From Saccoglossus kowalevskii (Eukaryota > Hemichordata > Enteropneusta > Harrimaniidae), in NCBI RefSeq assembly GCF_000003605.2, contig NW_003130360.1, positions 222,811 to 264,794 on the forward strand: DNA of 41,984 nt, written 5' to 3'. Below the pieces are notes generated by a model that saw only the letters and a program-made list of their open reading frames with translations, ran no database searches and was not told where the DNA came from. Shown in pieces: positions 37,801-41,984 of the stretch (positions are counted from its first letter, which is position 1; each line of letters begins with the position of its first letter). The translations under genes were made by a program, and so were the position numbers.

Positions 37801-37806
37801 TATAAA
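37801..37806 (+). promoter_or_regulatory. Possible TATA box of gene D
   Basis: TATAAA lies 107 bases upstream of the gene D start codon. It would give a leader of about 80 bases containing the inverted repeat TGGGA-gagaaa-TCCCA near 37857-37872. The assignment is by position and sequence only. Confidence 0.4.
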
Positions 37807-37912
37807 TCACCAGCTCAATGTTATCTTGTCTCCCATCTGAGTTGTCAGGTGTCTTTTGGGAGAGAAATCCCAGCAGTCGCGCTCCTCTGTATTTTGCAGG
37901 TAACAGCCTAAA

Positions 37913-40512
37913 ATGTGGTTTATATTAATTCTATCAATATGCCTCGTATCCCGGGGCCTTTCTCAAGAATCTCCCCCGGGAGCGACCAAATATATTGGCG
38001 TGACGTACAATGGCTTGTACGGAAATCCCGAAGGTGACTACAGCGTTAATGGTGGAGTAGACCCGGGATTGAATCTCGTAAACGTCGTTCTCGCTGCTAC
38101 ATTCAACGATGGTAAAACATGGAATGGTTACAATGTACCAGACCAGCAAGAGTTCAACTTTGCAGATACTTGTACTACAGTGAGCACAATCGAACAATTC
38201 TGGGCAGGCTTGAGTTATTACAATTTTCGTCTAACAGACCACTCCAGGCAAGGTGAGGCACGTGACTTTGAAGTACAAATGTAGATTTCTGATTGTTTTA
38301 TTTGTGCATATTAAAGTTATATTTTATGACGTAACGAACTATTCAAATGCACATGCGCTGGTACGTACTATTTATTCAAGGCGCATGCGCAGTTACTATT
38401 ATCATTCAAGATAATTGTAAAGAACATGCACCATCGAGCAAACATGTGTTTGTGTTACATGTAAAGGTAGAAGTCTACCCATGAATGAAAAAAAAACATT
38501 TCTCATTTTGCTCTCTCAATCAATATTGGTCACCAGCGATAGTCATAGTTGTAACTATTGTCTATGTCTTCTTTAGGAAGGTTGTCATTGTTATAAAGGG
38601 GAGGATAATCTCCAATTGCGGTTCTTATTAGGTGTATATTGAGTTTTGAGCTTGAAATTAGAGTATAGCAAATAACATTGATCATGTGACATCACGTTAC
38701 CCTCCTCATTACTGTATAGTATGGAAAAATTCTCACTTGTATGTGTCAGTAAATTATATTATTCATAATTACATTTTATATTTTCTTTATTCCAGACATC
38801 GACGTAAATCACCTGGAAGGACGTGAATTTACGCTAAGTAATGGTAAGTATTTCTTACGCACAGGGTAGACAAGTACTGCGTTAGGCAGTGTGTCTAGCA
38901 TTGGTAACTTCTTCTGCAAAAAGTTCCATCCAAATTTATTCTATTTACAAACCATCCGAGCATACACTGCTGAAACGCGATAGAATCATCAAAATACATT
39001 TTTTTTTCATTTATGATGTAATGTTACGCGTTATTGGAATAAGCACGTTTCAATGAGAAAACAACAGCGCACAATTTGATTTACAAGACGCTCTCACTTG
39101 CTGAAACTTGTGTAACGGAAATGCAGGCAATTTTATGTTTAGACAGAAGTTTATATACGGTATAGATATTTAAGATTCATCACATTAAACTTACATTGGA
39201 AGCACAGTGCCACAGTACACTTCTAATTTGCTGACGCTTTTCAATGTGTAACTTTTTTATTGAAAATTGTAGCAGAATGAACTCCACCAAACAGGCAGAT
39301 AAAGCGAAAAACAATGAATTCCAATAGCCATATATGCCGCTACTGTAAAGACTTTCCTTTTTTGAGATTGTAGGATTACTTATTTTTTCGACATAAAAAC
39401 AAGAAAAACATGAACAATTTCCAAACGGGAAGTCTGTATCATAGTGTTATATGAAGCATCTTTCTTGGAAACATTTACATGTGACACCAAACAGACGTAT
39501 TGTATTGGCTGTCAAAATGTCGGGGCATCAAACAATCACGACAAATATTAATGTCATAAAACGTTATTGTGATAATTTTATAATACCCATATTTGAACAG
39601 TTCAAAAACACAAATACTTTGTAAAATGTGAAATACTAGTAATTGCGTCTGTTAATTTTGCACACTGTGGTATAATTGTGTTTGGGTCTTTCACTATATT
39701 GCCTCCATCTCCGATTATATTTCCTGTCACGCAAATCGTATTCCAGTACAGGCTTCTATTTACAGGATATCAGTATTACGAAAATAAGACTAACGGCGAT
39801 GGGTTTGTCTATTATGACGAAAAAGACGAATGTAACCATGGTACCGCACGCTATATGTTAGAGAATGTGGAATCTGGCATGTATCCATTATCCGACCCAT
39901 TCGTATCCGCTGCATGTAGTTTGCCAGAATCTTATGACACAGCTGTGTACATGGATTTTTTAGACACCTGGGGCACGGTACGCATATATATATATTCCTT
40001 AATTATCGCTTTAAGGAGTCATTTTGGGAAATTATGAGCATAGATTTCACGTGATTTGAACCAATTATGGGTATGATACAAAAACAATATCTACATATTC
40101 AAACCAAAATAACGACTGAAATGTCCAGGTCTTGGGGTTTATTACATTTTAGCATAGGCAGTAAATATTCTATACGTATTCTAAATATACTGGTGATTAC
40201 CATAAATACCTTCTGATGTACGTACAATTTCCTCGAACCATGGTTTCACCGTGTAACAACAGAACAAACACGTGAGGCAAAAGAGTGCAACGTGAGATAA
40301 TGGATAATAAACGTTGGGTGGTGCTGTGTCATATTCCATGATATTGACATGGCAATCTAGTTGAGTAGAGTAGAGCAAGCACTAAACATTATAACACAAA
40401 TTCATAATTCACATTATTTTAGGATGTAGTAACCGAAGTGTCGCTGGGGAAGAAGACAACAAACAGGTTTGAAAGTGGAAGAATAGATTTTGTCGCCTAT
40501 GTTGCCGATGAG
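37913..40512 (+). CDS. Gene D: MACPF-ApeC protein, exons 1-4 (runs off window)
   Basis: Exons 37913-38252, 38796-38843, 39766-39977 and 40423-40512 join in frame (690 bases, 230 codons). Exon lengths 48, 212 and 90 and intron phases equal those of genes A and C. A signal peptide (MWFILILSICLVSRGLS) precedes the family start KYIGVTYNGLYGNPEGD and GGVDPGL. TWNGY shows it belongs with gene C. Exon 3 has VYYDEK.ECNHGTARY and ends LDTWGT, and exon 4 starts with Asp201 (DVVTEVSLGKKTTNRFESG). The last exon ends at a clean donor (GAG|GTGAGT), and no exon 5 is visible in the remaining 1.5 kb. The ApeC half is expected beyond the window. Nothing in the visible part is broken. Confidence 0.88.
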
Positions 40513-40816
40513 GTGAGTGGTATGACGTAGTACATCTCATCCCAACAATTATTACGGCCTGTCCGTATTACAAGGTTATTTGCACCATATTGTGTTGTCA
40601 ATGTGGTAAACTATATGACCTGGGTGTGTGATATGACGTGCCTAAGTAACTGCGATGTGATACTATGAGTTAATAAATCAAGGAATTCCGATCGCAGTCA
40701 TATCGATGAGATTTATACAACATTACATGTGTTCTTCATGGATGTAAGACGAAATACAGGGATGAGATATGACATGGTTTGTTTTCGGCCTTTTCTGAAA
40801 TATATAAAGTTTAAAA

Positions 40817-41460
40817 ATAGCCACCGATCGGCCATGTTGAAGATATAGCCTGGAACCATTTTTTTGAAAACAACGTGGCAACCAGACAGCTATTTTGAAT
40901 TCTATCTTCAAAACAAATGACTTGCATCCAAATTCTATATTGTATAATGTTTGTACAAAGTTTGAACAAAATCCGTCCATACACAACTGAGACCCGGTCC
41001 CGAAATTGCGGAAATGCTTGATTTCGACAAATTGTAAACATTAAAATGGCCGCCATTCAGCCATCTTGAAGTGAATTGTCCAATGGATAAATTCGTATAT
41101 ATGTAACACGATGTATGATGTATATAAGTCGGCCAAAACATGTCAGTGATATGGCTCTGGAGAAGAATTTGTTAAAACAAAATGACGTTCACCGAGGTTC
41201 CATAATGTCTGATGTGTGAATCAAGTTGGACAAATCCGTGAATATACAACCGAGGTCTGGTTTTGGAATGACAGAAATTAAAATGGCCGCCATTCGGCTA
41301 TCTTGAGTATGATCATGGAACAATTAGAGGTGCATAGGTACGACATGATGTATGACGAATACATAACTTTCAGCATAAATTTGTTAAGTCATGTCAGCGA
41401 TATGGCTCTGGAACAGCATTCATCGAAACAAAATTGCCACCAGGCGGTTGTGTCCGAACG
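40817..41460. repeat. Three diverged direct units, about 230-240 bp each
   Basis: ATRGCCRCCRWTCGGCYATSTTGA-like blocks start at 40817, 41046 and 41283. ACAAATCCGT.SATA.ACAAC.GAG and CATGTCAG.GATATGGCTCTGGA (41140, 41393) recur with similar spacing. This is a short, diverged tandem array downstream of gene D exon 4, probably within its intron 4. Confidence 0.6.
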
Positions 41461-41473
41461 GGACTGATAAAAA

Positions 41474-41558
41474 ACGGTGGTCGTCACGCCGCGTATGCGA
41501 GATACAGCTCCCATATAACAAAGTAGGCAACTTTGTTTTTTCGCAGATCAACGGGTAA
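41474..41558 (+). mobile_element. Fragment of GGGCGGT-family MITE
   Basis: ACGGTGGTCGTCACGCC followed by CATATAACAAAG and TCGCAGATCAACGGGTA matches the left third of the element at 2642-2935. The outermost TTAAAGGG and the whole right end are absent. Confidence 0.6.
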
Positions 41559-41984
41559 AAAAAAAGACAGACTGCAAGATTAAACTCGGTAATTTCTAGA
41601 ATTCATCACTTTAATGGATTAAAAATCGGCCTTTACTGCACACTACGACAAGATCAAAACTAGCATTCATACATAGTGGGGTAATCACTGATTGTAATCA
41701 AAAATCTGCGACGACTATCGCATAACATACAGTCCATATCCTTGTATGGCGACATGGGTATGTGTAATTCTACACAGATCGGCACTTCTAATGTCTCTAA
41801 AGCAAAATTACACAACACGAATATCATAAATTCACTACGTTCAATTACCCACCATAGACTCCGGTCAGTCAAAATGACTATTTTGAACTGTAGGCATTAA
41901 TCAGCGATTCCGCCGGTGACGGAGAGATAGAATCCGGGTCAGGGGAAGCCCCATGACCTCAAGATTCTTTTACCCCTTACGTCA
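41559..41984. other. No gene seen
   Basis: The end of the window has no recognisable exon. If gene D is complete its fifth exon must start beyond this point. Confidence 0.45.

Overview
The window is intron-containing eukaryotic DNA from an animal. It is AT-rich and full of transposon debris, and its only recognisable genes form one family. These genes encode secreted proteins with a signal peptide, an N-terminal MACPF (perforin-like) region and a C-terminal ApeC (apextrin C-terminal) domain. MACPF-ApeC proteins are known from marine invertebrates such as molluscs and cnidarians, so an aquatic invertebrate is the likely source. I cannot name the species from sequence alone. One run of Ns (23362-23808) marks a draft assembly.

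Layout. The left half carries family members on the minus strand: a decayed ApeC fragment (1750-1896), a complete seven-exon gene (6410-11914, 'gene A') and a broken gene missing most exons (17965-20948, 'copy B'). The right half carries two members on the plus strand: a complete seven-exon gene (32350-36652, 'gene C') and the first four exons of another (37913-40512, 'gene D'), whose remainder lies beyond the window. The cluster is therefore divergent. About 11.4 kb separates the two innermost starts, and that stretch holds a large fold-back element, the assembly gap and a degraded Ty3/gypsy retrotransposon. The exon plan is strongly conserved: exon 2 is 48 bp, exon 3 is 212 bp and exon 4 is 90 bp wherever they can be seen, with intron phases 1,1,0,0,1,1.

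Between the genes are several families of small inverted-repeat elements. Two families are flanked by TTAA, which suggests piggyBac-type MITEs. There is also a 677-bp fold-back with five to six near-palindromic motifs, a 1.5-kb 19-bp minisatellite inside intron 2 of gene A, and several diverged dispersed repeats.

The products are probably secreted defence effectors. From what is known of the families, the ApeC domain would bind microbial surface material and the MACPF region would insert into membranes. All three readable copies of the MACPF signature (genes A, C, D) have Asp where the family usually has His. Copy B breaks off just before that residue.
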